Positions 55,221 through 63,959 of a DNA stretch of 64,000 nucleotides are shown here, piece by piece (within the stretch, counting starts at the first letter, position 1; every line of letters starts with the position of its first letter). The stretch is from Bacteroidales bacterium (GTDB taxonomy: Bacteria; Bacteroidota; Bacteroidia; Bacteroidales; Marinilabiliaceae), in assembly GCA_024401395.1 (NCBI GenBank), contig JAKSLD010000009.1, forward strand, positions 56,725 to 120,724, read 5' to 3'. Made by a program: the position numbers and the translations under genes. Under the pieces are notes generated by a model. The model was given only the letters and a program-made list of their open reading frames with translations, was not told the DNA's origin and did not search any database.

Positions 55221-55229
55221 CCCCCCCCC
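55221..55229 (-). repeat. Nine-G homopolymer tract upstream of the SusC/D promoter
   Basis: Nine consecutive G on the minus strand (C on the plus), 21 bp upstream of the -33 element. It is the longest G/C run I noticed in the window. Confidence 0.8.
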
Positions 55230-55350
55230 GATTTTTGATATTTTGTAAGCAAAATAATCTACTTGTCTCGCTTTCTATAGTCCATTTTACTCCGATTCTA
55301 TATAGAGTTTGCTAATTGCAAATACATATTGGTAAGTGTTTAGTGTAACA

Positions 55351-55386
55351 AAAAGAGGCAAATGATAAAATTGTCACTTGCCTCTT
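55351..55386 (-). terminator. Terminator of the 112-residue gene
   Basis: Minus-strand stem GAGGCAA / TTGCCTC, 16-nt loop, then TTTTTG, about 22 bp past the stop at 55407. Confidence 0.75.
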
Positions 55387-55406
55387 TGTTTTCTAAGTGT
55401 TATTCG

Positions 55407-55745
55407 TTATGGTTCTATCAAATCATTTCGCAGGCTGAACCCAGGATGTCTGCCTCCGCCAGCTGATCCTCCACCAGTATTGTTCTTTTTCACAGGATTG
55501 TAGTAAATGACAATGTAATCACCATCAATTGTCCAAAGAATATCGGACTTACAATTCTGACGAAGTAAAGAATTGGCAAGAATTTTTGCCTCCGATTCTG
55601 TCAAGTTGCTTACGTGAGTGTAATCACCAACTTGTTCCACTACAGCGGTTGTAGGAATTATTCCTACGATTGGGCCTATTGGTTCTGCATAGCTCACAAT
55701 TGCAATGAAGAACGTCATGACCAGCATCATTAATAACTTTTTCAT
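55407..55745 (-). CDS. Small secreted protein of unknown function
   Basis: 112 residues. Signal peptide (1-20, SYA). The mature part has VEQVGDYTHVSNLTESEAKIL, ILWTIDGDYIVIYYNPVKKN and a Gly-rich, Ser-rich tail (NNTGGGSAGGGRHPG). It ends before a terminator and is separated from the SusC/D operon by 325 bp. I do not recognise a family. Confidence 0.5.
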   Translation of the reverse strand: MKKLLMMLVMTFFIAIVSYAEPIGPIVGIIPTTAVVEQVGDYTHVSNLTESEAKILANSLLRQNCKSDILWTIDGDYIVIYYNPVKKNNTGGGSAGGGRHPGFSLRNDLIEP

Positions 55746-55939
55746 GCTATGTAATTATTGTGTGAATAAATAGAATATCGACGGCAAATATATATCTATT
55801 TGTTTGAATTTGTAAATTAAATTGCTTCTTTTTTGGGGTGACTAGCGTATGTGTCTCTTTTGATTCTTCCAATAGTTAACGGAGCAATATAATTCCCCCA
55901 ATCAGCATTTGTCACAAGTTTTTTGCGATGCTCTATAAT

Positions 55940-56010
55940 AAAAAATTACGATGAACAAGGGACTTCCCCGAGTATAGCCCGTATATAGACCGAGTGTAGA
56001 CAGAAACCTA
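55940..56010 (+). repeat. Dispersed repeat, copy 6
   Basis: Plus strand: AAAAATTACGATGAACAAGG, then GACTTCCCCGAGTATAGCCC, GTATATAGACCGAGTGTAGA. It encodes M-N-K-G-L-P-R-V-stop. It lies about 130 bp upstream of the Rpn-type nuclease gene; the rest of the gap 55746-56138 has no gene. Confidence 0.8.
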
Positions 56011-56138
56011 CAAAACCTTCAACTATTAGGCAATTTTAAGTCCTTAGTTTGGCTATAAAGAAATTTACCGTTCCTTTCAGATTCCATTTAAAGAAAAAAC
56101 ACTATCTTCGCCCTCATCATATATTAATAAAATCACAT

Positions 56139-57134
56139 ATGAAAGATCCAAAGTACATACGTTTCGATTGGGCTATGAAAAAGCTCCTCCGCAACAAAGC
56201 TAATTTTGTTGTGCTGGAGGGGTTGATATCTACATTGCTCAATAAGGACATAACAATTGTCCATCTCCTCGAGAGTGAGAGTAATAAGGAAGACAGAGAT
56301 GATAAGCAAAACCGCGTCGACCTCCTTGCCGAGGATTCTAATGGCGACAAGTTTATCATCGAAGTTCAGAGCGAGAGCGAGTATTCTTATTTCCAGCGTA
56401 TCCTCTTCGGTACGTCTAAACTTATCACAGAGTATATCAATACCGGACAAGGTTACGACAAGGTACAGAAGGTCTATAGTATCAATATTGTCTATTTCGA
56501 TTTGGGTAGGGGAACAGACTATATATATCATGGCAAGACAGAGTTCCGAGGTGTTCACACCAATGATATCCTCTCTCTATCCCCATTCCAGAAACAAAAA
56601 TATGAGTGCGATGAAGTGAGTGATCTCTATCCAGAGTATTATATCCTGAAGGTTAATGGTTTCAATGCCGTAGCTAAATCTAGCCTTGAGGAGTGGATAC
56701 AGTTCCTTAAGAACGGCGAAATTCCCGAGAATCCAAAGGCAAAAGGTCTTAAAGAGGCTCAGAAGATTATGCTCTACGAATCAATGTCCAAGTCAGATAA
56801 GGCAGCTTATCAGGCATTAGTCAAAGAGGAAGTCATCCTTCGCGCTAATGTAGTAACAGCTATGGGTGAAGGCCGCCTTGAAGGATTAGCCGAAGGCCGA
56901 GCTGAAGGTCGTGCAGAAGGAATAGCCGAGGGTCGAGCCGAGGGACGTGTACAAGGGTTAGCCGAGGGCCGCGTACAAGGATTAGCCGAGGGTCGTGCCG
57001 AAGGGCTAGCCGAAGGACGTGCCGAAGAAAAACTCTCGATAGCTAGAAATCTTATTTCCATTGGTATGGATCTGTCTTCAGTATCCCAAGCAACAGGCTT
57101 GTCAATAGAAGAACTGAAGAATTTTAACCAATAA
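56139..57134 (+). CDS. Rpn-family PD-(D/E)XK nuclease with Glu-Gly repeat tail
   Basis: 331 residues from the ATG at 56139 (MKDPKYIRFDWAMKKLLRN), the conserved start of the family; the longer frame from 56049 covers the promoter. Nuclease core: RVDLLAEDSNGDKFIIEVQS carries the catalytic Asp and Glu-x-Gln. Residues about 242-297 are a degenerate repeat of A-E-G-R and L-A-E-G-R, followed by a short helical end (IARNLISIGMDLSSVSQATG). Rpn proteins promote recombination in E. coli and some have anti-phage activity. In Bacteroidetes they are multi-copy. Confidence 0.85.
   Translation: MKDPKYIRFDWAMKKLLRNKANFVVLEGLISTLLNKDITIVHLLESESNKEDRDDKQNRVDLLAEDSNGDKFIIEVQSESEYSYFQRILFGTSKLITEYINTGQGYDKVQKVYSINIVYFDLGRGTDYIYHGKTEFRGVHTNDILSLSPFQKQKYECDEVSDLYPEYYILKVNGFNAVAKSSLEEWIQFLKNGEIPENPKAKGLKEAQKIMLYESMSKSDKAAYQALVKEEVILRANVVTAMGEGRLEGLAEGRAEGRAEGIAEGRAEGRVQGLAEGRVQGLAEGRAEGLAEGRAEEKLSIARNLISIGMDLSSVSQATGLSIEELKNFNQ
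56868..57027 (+). repeat. Tandem 12-bp-type repeat inside the Rpn gene
   Basis: About thirteen degenerate units of GCCGAAGGNCGN type encoding (A/L/V)-(E/Q)-G-(R/L/I). The unit length is a multiple of three, so gain or loss of units keeps the frame. Confidence 0.75.
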
Positions 57135-57172
57135 AATATTGGTGTCAAGGGTTTCTCTTGTCCTAAAAAACC

Positions 57173-57208
57173 AAAGGCTTGTCTCAAACAAAAGAGGCAA
57201 GCCTTTTT
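57173..57208 (+). terminator. Terminator of the Rpn gene
   Basis: AAAGGCTTG / CAAGCCTTT stem, 16-nt loop, T-rich tail. Confidence 0.8.
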
Positions 57209-57227
57209 CATTTGAATAGAATAACAC

Positions 57228-57235
57228 TATATTTG
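57228..57235 (+). promoter_or_regulatory. -7 box of the HTCS gene
   Basis: TATATTTG, 21 bp before the ATG at 57257. It excludes the upstream in-frame ATG at 57179. Confidence 0.55.
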
Positions 57236-57256
57236 CAAAAATCAAGCACTATTAGT

Positions 57257-60200
57257 ATGAAAAGAATACTAGTCTTATTGCACCTTTTTGCTATTGTCTC
57301 GTTTTGCATAATAGCCCAAAATATACAGCGTTTCGAATATTACGGTAGTGAACACGGCTTGTCTCAGAATAATGCTTATAGTGTTACCTGTGACCGTAAT
57401 GGCTTCATTTGGGTAGGTACCATGAACGGTCTTAACCGATTCGATGGCCGCTCTTTCCAATATTTTACTGACGATACTCATTCTCATAATAATCGTGTCC
57501 TTTCAATGTGGACAGATAAGGCTGATTATATTTGGGCTCAGACTTATGACGGTATCTATGAGTATCTTGATCAACGCCACGAGGAGTTCGGTATCTTGCC
57601 TTTGTCAAATAATGGCGAGGCAGCAACTGCTTTCGTCCAGTATTCTGATTCTGTCGTATTCGTTGGCTCAGAACGTTCGGGTCTCTACGAACTTACTCTC
57701 CAATCTGATGGTCGATATGCTGTTAATACTCATAGTGTCGATAAGTATATTTCAGGTCTCTATAAGACAGCTAGTGGTTCTCTGTGGATTATGACAAATA
57801 GCGGTGTGGCGTGTATAGATCGTGACACTATTTTGTCTGCTTCTAATTGGCAATTTTGTTTCGCACAGGATTCAATATCTTTTACTGGTGTAGCTTGTGA
57901 ATCTCGAGGCCGGACAATTTTCGGTACCAAATCCCACGGTATTATTCAATATGATGCTATCAACCATTGGGAGTTCGGTAATCAAAAATCAACTGTCACT
58001 CACTTGTTGTCTATTGATGAGAATAGAATTTTCGCGTCAACGTCTGATGCTGAATCTTATATCATCGATATCTCTGATCACAATAGTTCTCATCTCATCA
58101 AATGCCATGGCCACCATCAGACTCCTGTTACCCAGACTTACCTCGATAGACATAAGCAGATTTGGGTCGTTACAGACCAGCCTGGCGTCAGTCGTATAGA
58201 TGTAAGTTCTATGTCTTCTACATATTACCAGCTTGTCCCATCTGAAATAGCTCCTACCGTAGACCTCGAACGTCCTTTTTTCGCCGAGGATAACAAGGAT
58301 AATCTTTGGATTGGTCTCCACGGCGGCGGCCTTATGATGTATGACCGTAATGCGGATTCTTTTATAGCTTACCATAACGATGTGGCTGATAGCGGTTCTA
58401 TCCCTTCTGATCTGGTGCATAGCATTACAATGGATAATTCAGGACATCTTTGGTTGGGTACTGGACAATACAGGGGTGGACTGGTCAAGGTGGTAACTGG
58501 TGATAGCGCCTTGAAGAATATCCAGCCGGTCGCTCATCCTCGTTCTCAGGCTGATAACGTAGTGCGTGCCATTGCCGAGGATCCATCCCATAATATATGG
58601 TCATCAACTAAGGGTGGTAAACTTTTTGTCTATGATAGCAATGGCAGTGAAATTCGCTCTTTCTCTGGCTTTGAGACTACTTCTAATGGTGTGGTCCATT
58701 CTCTTGTATATTCTATCTTGGTCGATTCTCATAATTACCTGTGGTTGGGTACTAAGGGTATTGGTCTGCTCGTCTCTGAATCTCCTGTCGATTTTGATAG
58801 AATATCTGCTTCTCGTCTGAGGTTCCGTCTGATTTCTACCGCTTCTAAGTCGATATCTCTGACTAATAATAATGTGTATGGTCTGACCGAGGATAAGGAT
58901 GGTAACATATGGGTAGCTACTTATGGCGGTGGCCTCACCCGACTGGCCCTCTCTGAGAAGGGCGATATAATTGGTAGCCGCGTTTTCTCTGAGGAGAATA
59001 GTAATCTGCTTGATAATAAGGTGCGATATGTCTTGTCCGACCGCTCTGGTAATCTTTGGGTGGCTACTACTAGTGGCGTCTGCAGAGCTAAGGTGGGGGT
59101 CATTAGTGATAGCTCAGTAAGATTCGACCATTTTGTCCATAATTCTGATGCTAATTCTCTTAGCTATAACGATGTATGTCATATCTATGAGGGACGCGAT
59201 GGCGATATCTATTTCTCTACTATCGGCGGCGGTCTAGATGCTTTGTCGATGAATCCTGATGGTTCTATGTCTTACACCCACTATTCTATCTCTCAGGGTC
59301 TGTGCAATAATGCTGTCTATGGTGTTGCTCAGACTTCTGATAATTCTATATGGGTGGCAACTGAGAATGGCTTGGCTCATATCGACCGTAGGGGTAATGT
59401 CATCGAGAATTTTAATGATGATAGCGGATTGAATTTCAATGCATTTTCTGAGTCTACCGTATGTAATCTCTCTGAGGATAGGGTAGCTCTTGGTGGCTAT
59501 CAAGGGTTCGTTATCGTATCTCCTCAGGAGCTTATGTCTGCTGCTCATAATTACCCTATAATATTTACTCACTTGCAGATTGACGGACAGGATGTCTCTA
59601 TTGGTAACGACGAGGAGTCTGCAGTCTCTTCTTCTGTTTTGTACGCTGACAGAATTCGTCTTAATTCTAATCAGAATTCTTTTACTATCGATTATACTAC
59701 GTTGGATTATGCTAATCAGAAACGTATCAATTATAGCTACCGCCTGTTGGGGCTCGAAAATGAATGGAATAATGTGGGGACTGAAACTAGGGCTTCTTAC
59801 ACTAATCTCTCTCCAGGTTCTTATACTCTCGAGGTTCGCCATACTTATAGCGCTGGCGGAGAATGGCTCCCAGATGTCAAACGTATAGAAATCTTGGTAG
59901 ATGCTCCTTGGTACAAGACTCCTTGGGCTAAATTCTTATACGTTCTCTCTCTCGCCGCTTTTATATATATCATTACTCGTGGTATATCTCGTATTAATAA
60001 GTATCGCCACGAACTGAAATTGGAGAAACGCCTCAATGACGTGAAACTCCAGTTCTTTACTAATATCGCTCACGAAATCCGTACTCCTCTCACGCTTATC
60101 GTGGCTCCTATTGATTCTCTTAATAGCCGAACCGATTTGCCTGCTGAGGTTCAGCGCGACCTTAAGATAGTTAAGCGTAGCACTAATCGACTGCTTCTCC

Positions 60201-61690
60201 TCATAGGTCAGCTCTTGGATTTCCGTAAGGTACAGAATAAGAAGATGAATCTCCAGGTTTCTGAGGTCAACCTAGGTAACTTGGTTACTGAGGTGTCTGA
60301 TAGCTTCCGTCTCTTGGCTGATCATAAACATCTTTCGTATGATGTGGAAATACCGGCTAACCTCTCTCCTGTATGGGTGGATCCTAAGGAGATTGATACC
60401 GTTATTTATAATATTCTTTCTAATGCTATGAAATTCACTGACGAGGGTAAGTCTGTCAAGGTGACTCTCCGTCAGGATATGGATAATAGCTATATCGGTA
60501 TCATCGATGAGGGATGTGGTATGTCTGAGGCGGAACAGCAGCAGCTCTTCAAAAGGTATACTATTCTCTCTTCTAATGCTCTCTCTGGTACCGGCATCGG
60601 CCTTTCTCTCGCTTATGAGTTGATTAAACTCCATGGTGGTGATATCTCTGTCCATAGTGTCAAGGGTATGGGGTCTACTTTCATCATCCGTATCCCTAAT
60701 GGTCGCGCTCATCTCGAGAATATGCCTCATGTCAGCTTCGTAGACAATGCCTTGTCTGTGTCTCGCCCAGCTGTTATGCCTTCTATTACTGATTCTCCTG
60801 AGGATGTCGATGTGCCGGATAATGCTGATAAGAAGTCTATGCTTATAGTTGAGGATAATACGGAAATACTTAATTATCTCTCGCAGACACTGTCCCCTTA
60901 CTACCGCTGCCGTCGCGCAACGAATGGTAGTGAGGCTCTCCTTCTCGTCGAGGCGGAACATCCTGATATCATTATGACCGACCTTATGATGCCTGTAATG
61001 GATGGTACTACCATGATCCGTAATCTCAAGGATAATTTCGAAACTAGCCATATCCCTATAATCGCTCTTACCGCTAAGTCGGCTATCGAGGACCAGATTG
61101 ATGTACTCCGCCTGGGTATAGATGCATTTATCCCTAAGCCGTTTAATGTGGAGCATATCAAGACGGTCTTGGATAATATCCTTAAACGTAAGGAGCAGTT
61201 GGCTGCCCGCATCGCTGGCCTCGCTCCAAATCAGTCGGAGGGTGCTCAATTAATAAAAAATTACGATGAACAAGGGACTTCTTCGAGTGTAGCCCGAGTG
61301 CAGCCTGAGGGTCAAGAGGGTGCTACATCGCCTCAGTCCGACCTCTCTTATATCACTATCCAGTCCAAGGATGAGAAGTTCTTGGAGGAACTCGTGCATT
61401 TCACGGAGGAGAAGTATAAGGAGGATTTGACAATAGATGATTTCGCTGCTCATTTCTATATGTCTCGAACGGTATTCTATAATAAGGTGAAGGGTCTCAC
61501 TGGTAATAGCCCTCTGGAGTTCGTTCGCCAGATTAAGTTCAAAATCGCAGCAGAACTTCTGCGTAATGGTTATAATGTCTCCGAGGTAGCCTTCGAAATA
61601 GGGTATTCCGACGTGAAGTATTTCTCTCGCCAGTTTAAGGCTCAGTTCGGTTACGCCCCAAGCCAGGTGAAATCTCAAGCCGAAAAATAA
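57257..61690 (+). CDS. Hybrid two-component system sensor/regulator (HTCS)
   Basis: 1477 residues. Signal peptide, then periplasmic beta-propellers built of reg_prop repeats (NGFIWVGTMNGLNRFDG, GNIWVATYGGGLTRL, GNLWVATTSGVCR) and a Y_Y_Y domain (about 800-875). A transmembrane helix near 895-912 follows. Then a histidine kinase (FFTNIAHEIRTPLTLIVAPI, His near 938; NILSNAMKF; GTGIGLSLAYELI), a receiver domain (TDLMMPVMDG, Asp near 1241) and an AraC-type helix-turn-helix at the C-terminus. HTCS proteins sense oligosaccharides and switch on SusC/D loci. The linker between receiver and AraC domains (about 1333-1352) is made by an inserted dispersed repeat. Confidence 0.95.
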   Translation: MKRILVLLHLFAIVSFCIIAQNIQRFEYYGSEHGLSQNNAYSVTCDRNGFIWVGTMNGLNRFDGRSFQYFTDDTHSHNNRVLSMWTDKADYIWAQTYDGIYEYLDQRHEEFGILPLSNNGEAATAFVQYSDSVVFVGSERSGLYELTLQSDGRYAVNTHSVDKYISGLYKTASGSLWIMTNSGVACIDRDTILSASNWQFCFAQDSISFTGVACESRGRTIFGTKSHGIIQYDAINHWEFGNQKSTVTHLLSIDENRIFASTSDAESYIIDISDHNSSHLIKCHGHHQTPVTQTYLDRHKQIWVVTDQPGVSRIDVSSMSSTYYQLVPSEIAPTVDLERPFFAEDNKDNLWIGLHGGGLMMYDRNADSFIAYHNDVADSGSIPSDLVHSITMDNSGHLWLGTGQYRGGLVKVVTGDSALKNIQPVAHPRSQADNVVRAIAEDPSHNIWSSTKGGKLFVYDSNGSEIRSFSGFETTSNGVVHSLVYSILVDSHNYLWLGTKGIGLLVSESPVDFDRISASRLRFRLISTASKSISLTNNNVYGLTEDKDGNIWVATYGGGLTRLALSEKGDIIGSRVFSEENSNLLDNKVRYVLSDRSGNLWVATTSGVCRAKVGVISDSSVRFDHFVHNSDANSLSYNDVCHIYEGRDGDIYFSTIGGGLDALSMNPDGSMSYTHYSISQGLCNNAVYGVAQTSDNSIWVATENGLAHIDRRGNVIENFNDDSGLNFNAFSESTVCNLSEDRVALGGYQGFVIVSPQELMSAAHNYPIIFTHLQIDGQDVSIGNDEESAVSSSVLYADRIRLNSNQNSFTIDYTTLDYANQKRINYSYRLLGLENEWNNVGTETRASYTNLSPGSYTLEVRHTYSAGGEWLPDVKRIEILVDAPWYKTPWAKFLYVLSLAAFIYIITRGISRINKYRHELKLEKRLNDVKLQFFTNIAHEIRTPLTLIVAPIDSLNSRTDLPAEVQRDLKIVKRSTNRLLLLIGQLLDFRKVQNKKMNLQVSEVNLGNLVTEVSDSFRLLADHKHLSYDVEIPANLSPVWVDPKEIDTVIYNILSNAMKFTDEGKSVKVTLRQDMDNSYIGIIDEGCGMSEAEQQQLFKRYTILSSNALSGTGIGLSLAYELIKLHGGDISVHSVKGMGSTFIIRIPNGRAHLENMPHVSFVDNALSVSRPAVMPSITDSPEDVDVPDNADKKSMLIVEDNTEILNYLSQTLSPYYRCRRATNGSEALLLVEAEHPDIIMTDLMMPVMDGTTMIRNLKDNFETSHIPIIALTAKSAIEDQIDVLRLGIDAFIPKPFNVEHIKTVLDNILKRKEQLAARIAGLAPNQSEGAQLIKNYDEQGTSSSVARVQPEGQEGATSPQSDLSYITIQSKDEKFLEELVHFTEEKYKEDLTIDDFAAHFYMSRTVFYNKVKGLTGNSPLEFVRQIKFKIAAELLRNGYNVSEVAFEIGYSDVKYFSRQFKAQFGYAPSQVKSQAEK
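61254..61311 (+). repeat. Dispersed repeat, copy 7, in frame inside the HTCS gene
   Basis: AAAAAATTACGATGAACAAG, GGACTTCTTCGAGTGTAGCC, CGAGTGCAGCCTGAG. Read in the gene's frame it encodes KNYDEQGTSSSVARVQPEG with no stop. The frame used is not the M-N-K frame of the intergenic copies. Confidence 0.8.
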
Positions 61691-61725
61691 TGGCGCATCC
61701 TAGGATAATGTCTAAAAACATTTGC

Positions 61726-61733
61726 TACATTTG
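61726..61733 (+). promoter_or_regulatory. -7 box upstream of yicC
   Basis: TACATTTG, 67 bp before the yicC ATG, in the 110-bp gap after the HTCS gene. Confidence 0.5.
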
Positions 61734-61800
61734 TGCCTAATCTTCCGCATCTTCCGTCTAAATAAATAATATTTATCCTTAACGTAATACATCATCTGTT

Positions 61801-62676
61801 ATGATTCTATCAATGACGGGTTTTGGCAAGTCTGTGTACGAATTGCCTAATAAGAAGATTGTCGTAGAACTTAAGTCGCTTAATTCTAAGCAGATGGACT
61901 TGTCTACACGTGTGTCTAATATCTACCGCGAGCGCGATCTCGATATGCGCACTATCATTACTAACAAACTTATCCGCGGTAAGGTCGACGCTAGTATCTA
62001 CGTTGAGGTGACTTCCGATGAGCGCACAGCTCAAATCAATCGCCCGGTTGTCGAGTCTTATTTCAATCAGCTCCTCGAAATAGCTAACGGTCTCGGAGTA
62101 GATGATAAGGCAATGATCTTGCGCCTCGCTATGCCTCTCCCAGATACCATCAAGACGGAAACGCCTGTCCTCACCGAGGATGAGTGGAATATTCTCCAGA
62201 ATGTCCTCAACGCCGCTTGCGATGCTCTCATCGATTTCCGTAAGCGCGAGGGTGAGTCGCTCCATAAGGATCTCGAGTCTCATGTGGCTAAAATCGAGCA
62301 GTATCTCGGTGAAGTGCCTCAATATGAGCAGGCTCGAATTACTAAAGTGCGCCAGCGTATTGAGTCTAGCCTTAATGAAATAGTAGGTTCTGCTAATATC
62401 GATACTAACCGACTCGAGCAGGAGATGATTTTCTATATCGAGAAGCTTGATATCAATGAGGAGAAGGTTCGCCTCGCTCAGCATATCAAATATTTCCGCG
62501 AGACTATGGCTAATGAACCTGAACCTGGTAAGAAACTTGGTTTCATCGCTCAGGAAATGGGTCGCGAAATTAATACTCTTGGCTCTAAGGCTAATGAGGC
62601 TAACCTCCAGCGCCTTGTCATCCAAATGAAGGATGAACTGGAAAAGATTAAGGAGCAGGTACTTAACGTTCTCTAA
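61801..62676 (+). CDS. yicC: YicC-family endoribonuclease
   Basis: 291 residues. N-terminal YicC domain (SMTGFGKSVYELPNKKIVVE, LKSLNSKQMDLSTRV, IYRERDLDMR) and the C-terminal DUF1732 domain (DTNRLEQEMIFYIEKLDINEE, GKKLGFIAQEMGREINTLGSKANEA). YicC proteins are RNA endonucleases that act on small RNAs such as RyhB in E. coli. Followed closely by gmk, as in many bacteria. Confidence 0.93.
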   Translation: MILSMTGFGKSVYELPNKKIVVELKSLNSKQMDLSTRVSNIYRERDLDMRTIITNKLIRGKVDASIYVEVTSDERTAQINRPVVESYFNQLLEIANGLGVDDKAMILRLAMPLPDTIKTETPVLTEDEWNILQNVLNAACDALIDFRKREGESLHKDLESHVAKIEQYLGEVPQYEQARITKVRQRIESSLNEIVGSANIDTNRLEQEMIFYIEKLDINEEKVRLAQHIKYFRETMANEPEPGKKLGFIAQEMGREINTLGSKANEANLQRLVIQMKDELEKIKEQVLNVL

Positions 62677-62689
62677 AAACACTAGGAAT

Positions 62690-63256
62690 ATGAACAAGAT
62701 CCTCATTTTCTCGGCTCCTTCGGGCTCGGGTAAGTCTACTATTATCAATTACCTCCTTAAGCAGGGCTTGCCTCTCGGTTTTTCTATCTCGGCTACTAGC
62801 CGTGCACCTCGTGGCGAGGAAAAACATGGCGTGGAGTATTATTTCCTCTCTGCCGATGAATTCCGCGCCCGTATAGAAAAGGGCGATTTCATTGAGCATG
62901 AGGAGGTCTATTCTGGTTGCTTCTATGGTACTCTCCGTTCCGAAATCGACCGCGTGGCTGCCGAGGGTAAGACTGTCGTATTTGATGTCGATGTCAAAGG
63001 TGGCGAGAATATTAAGCGTCAGTTCGGAGAGAATGCTCTCAGCATTTTCATCATGCCTCCGTCTGTAGAGGAACTCCGTAAGCGCCTCATTGGTCGCGCT
63101 ACTGATTCTATGGAGAAAATCGAACAGCGCGTGGCTAAGGCTGCCGAGGAGATTTCTCATGCCCCTAATTTCGATAGGGTGATAATTAATGACGACCTCG
63201 ATAAGGCTCTCGCTGAGGCTTATTCTGTAGTGAAGAATTTCTTAGGTATGGAGTAA
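62690..63256 (+). CDS. gmk: Guanylate kinase
   Basis: 188 residues from the ATG at 62690, 13 bp after the yicC stop; the longer frame from 62633 overlaps yicC and adds no family residues. P-loop SAPSGSGKSTI, GMP-binding segment SATSRAPRGEEKHGVEYYF and FDVDVKGGENIKRQF. It phosphorylates GMP to GDP in nucleotide metabolism. Confidence 0.95.
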   Translation: MNKILIFSAPSGSGKSTIINYLLKQGLPLGFSISATSRAPRGEEKHGVEYYFLSADEFRARIEKGDFIEHEEVYSGCFYGTLRSEIDRVAAEGKTVVFDVDVKGGENIKRQFGENALSIFIMPPSVEELRKRLIGRATDSMEKIEQRVAKAAEEISHAPNFDRVIINDDLDKALAEAYSVVKNFLGME

Positions 63257-63257
63257 T

Positions 63258-63818
63258 ATGAGTAGGGTAGGTCTCTATTTCGGCTCTTTTAATCCTGTGC
63301 ATAACGGTCATCTTATGCTCGCTCAGTGGATTCTGAATAATGACTATGTCGATGAAATATGGTTCGTAGTCAGCCCTCAGAATCCTTTCAAGGTGAATAA
63401 GGAACTGATGCCTAGTGAATTGCGCCTCGAAATGCTTCGCCGCTCTGCCGAGATTGACCCCCGTATGCACGCTTGCGATATAGAGCTCTCTCTCCCAACT
63501 CCTTCTTATACTATCAATACACTGAGGGCTTTGTCTGAACGTTATCCCGATACTCGTTTTACTATGATAATGGGTGCCGATAACGTGCCTGGCCTCCCTC
63601 GTTGGCGCGAAGCTCAGGCTATCTTCGATATGTGCGATATATTGGTATATCCTCGCGATAATATGCCTGTATCTCCCGTGGAGGGCGCTCGCATCTCTGT
63701 CATGGATGCCGCTCCTCAGTTCGATGTCTCGTCAACTCAGATCCGTGATTGGCTCCGTAATGGTAAACCAATATCTCACTACGTACCATCACAAATATTA
63801 TCATTATGTACTCTGTGA
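63258..63818 (+). CDS. nadD: Nicotinate-nucleotide adenylyltransferase
   Basis: 186 residues. GLYFGSFNPVHNGHLMLAQ carries the nucleotidyltransferase HxGH motif; TMIMGADNVPGLPRWREA and SSTQIRDWL are the NadD signatures. It makes deamido-NAD from NaMN and ATP. It starts 1 bp after gmk. The gap to 63960 holds a dispersed motif and no gene. Confidence 0.94.
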   Translation: MSRVGLYFGSFNPVHNGHLMLAQWILNNDYVDEIWFVVSPQNPFKVNKELMPSELRLEMLRRSAEIDPRMHACDIELSLPTPSYTINTLRALSERYPDTRFTMIMGADNVPGLPRWREAQAIFDMCDILVYPRDNMPVSPVEGARISVMDAAPQFDVSSTQIRDWLRNGKPISHYVPSQILSLCTL

Positions 63819-63825
63819 AATTTCT

Positions 63826-63880
63826 ATACACTCTCTTAACGCTCTCTATATACAGCCTATACCTAGCCTATATGCAGATC
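63826..63880 (+). repeat. Second dispersed motif, copy downstream of nadD
   Basis: CTCTCTTAACGCTCTCTA, TATACAGCCTATACCTAGCC: a looser copy of the words found at 46945-47010 and in blocks A and B. Confidence 0.35.
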
Positions 63881-63959
63881 ATACATCTCAATAATAACAA
63901 AAGTTTGTTTTTTACAAACAATTAGGAGCTTGCAATAAAATTGCTAATTAGGAATTACA

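Noticed and set aside
49103..57134. Complete polysaccharide utilisation locus
   Set aside because: SusC, SusD and two lipoproteins are present with a nearby HTCS, but no glycoside hydrolase or lyase is in the operon, so the substrate cannot be proposed.
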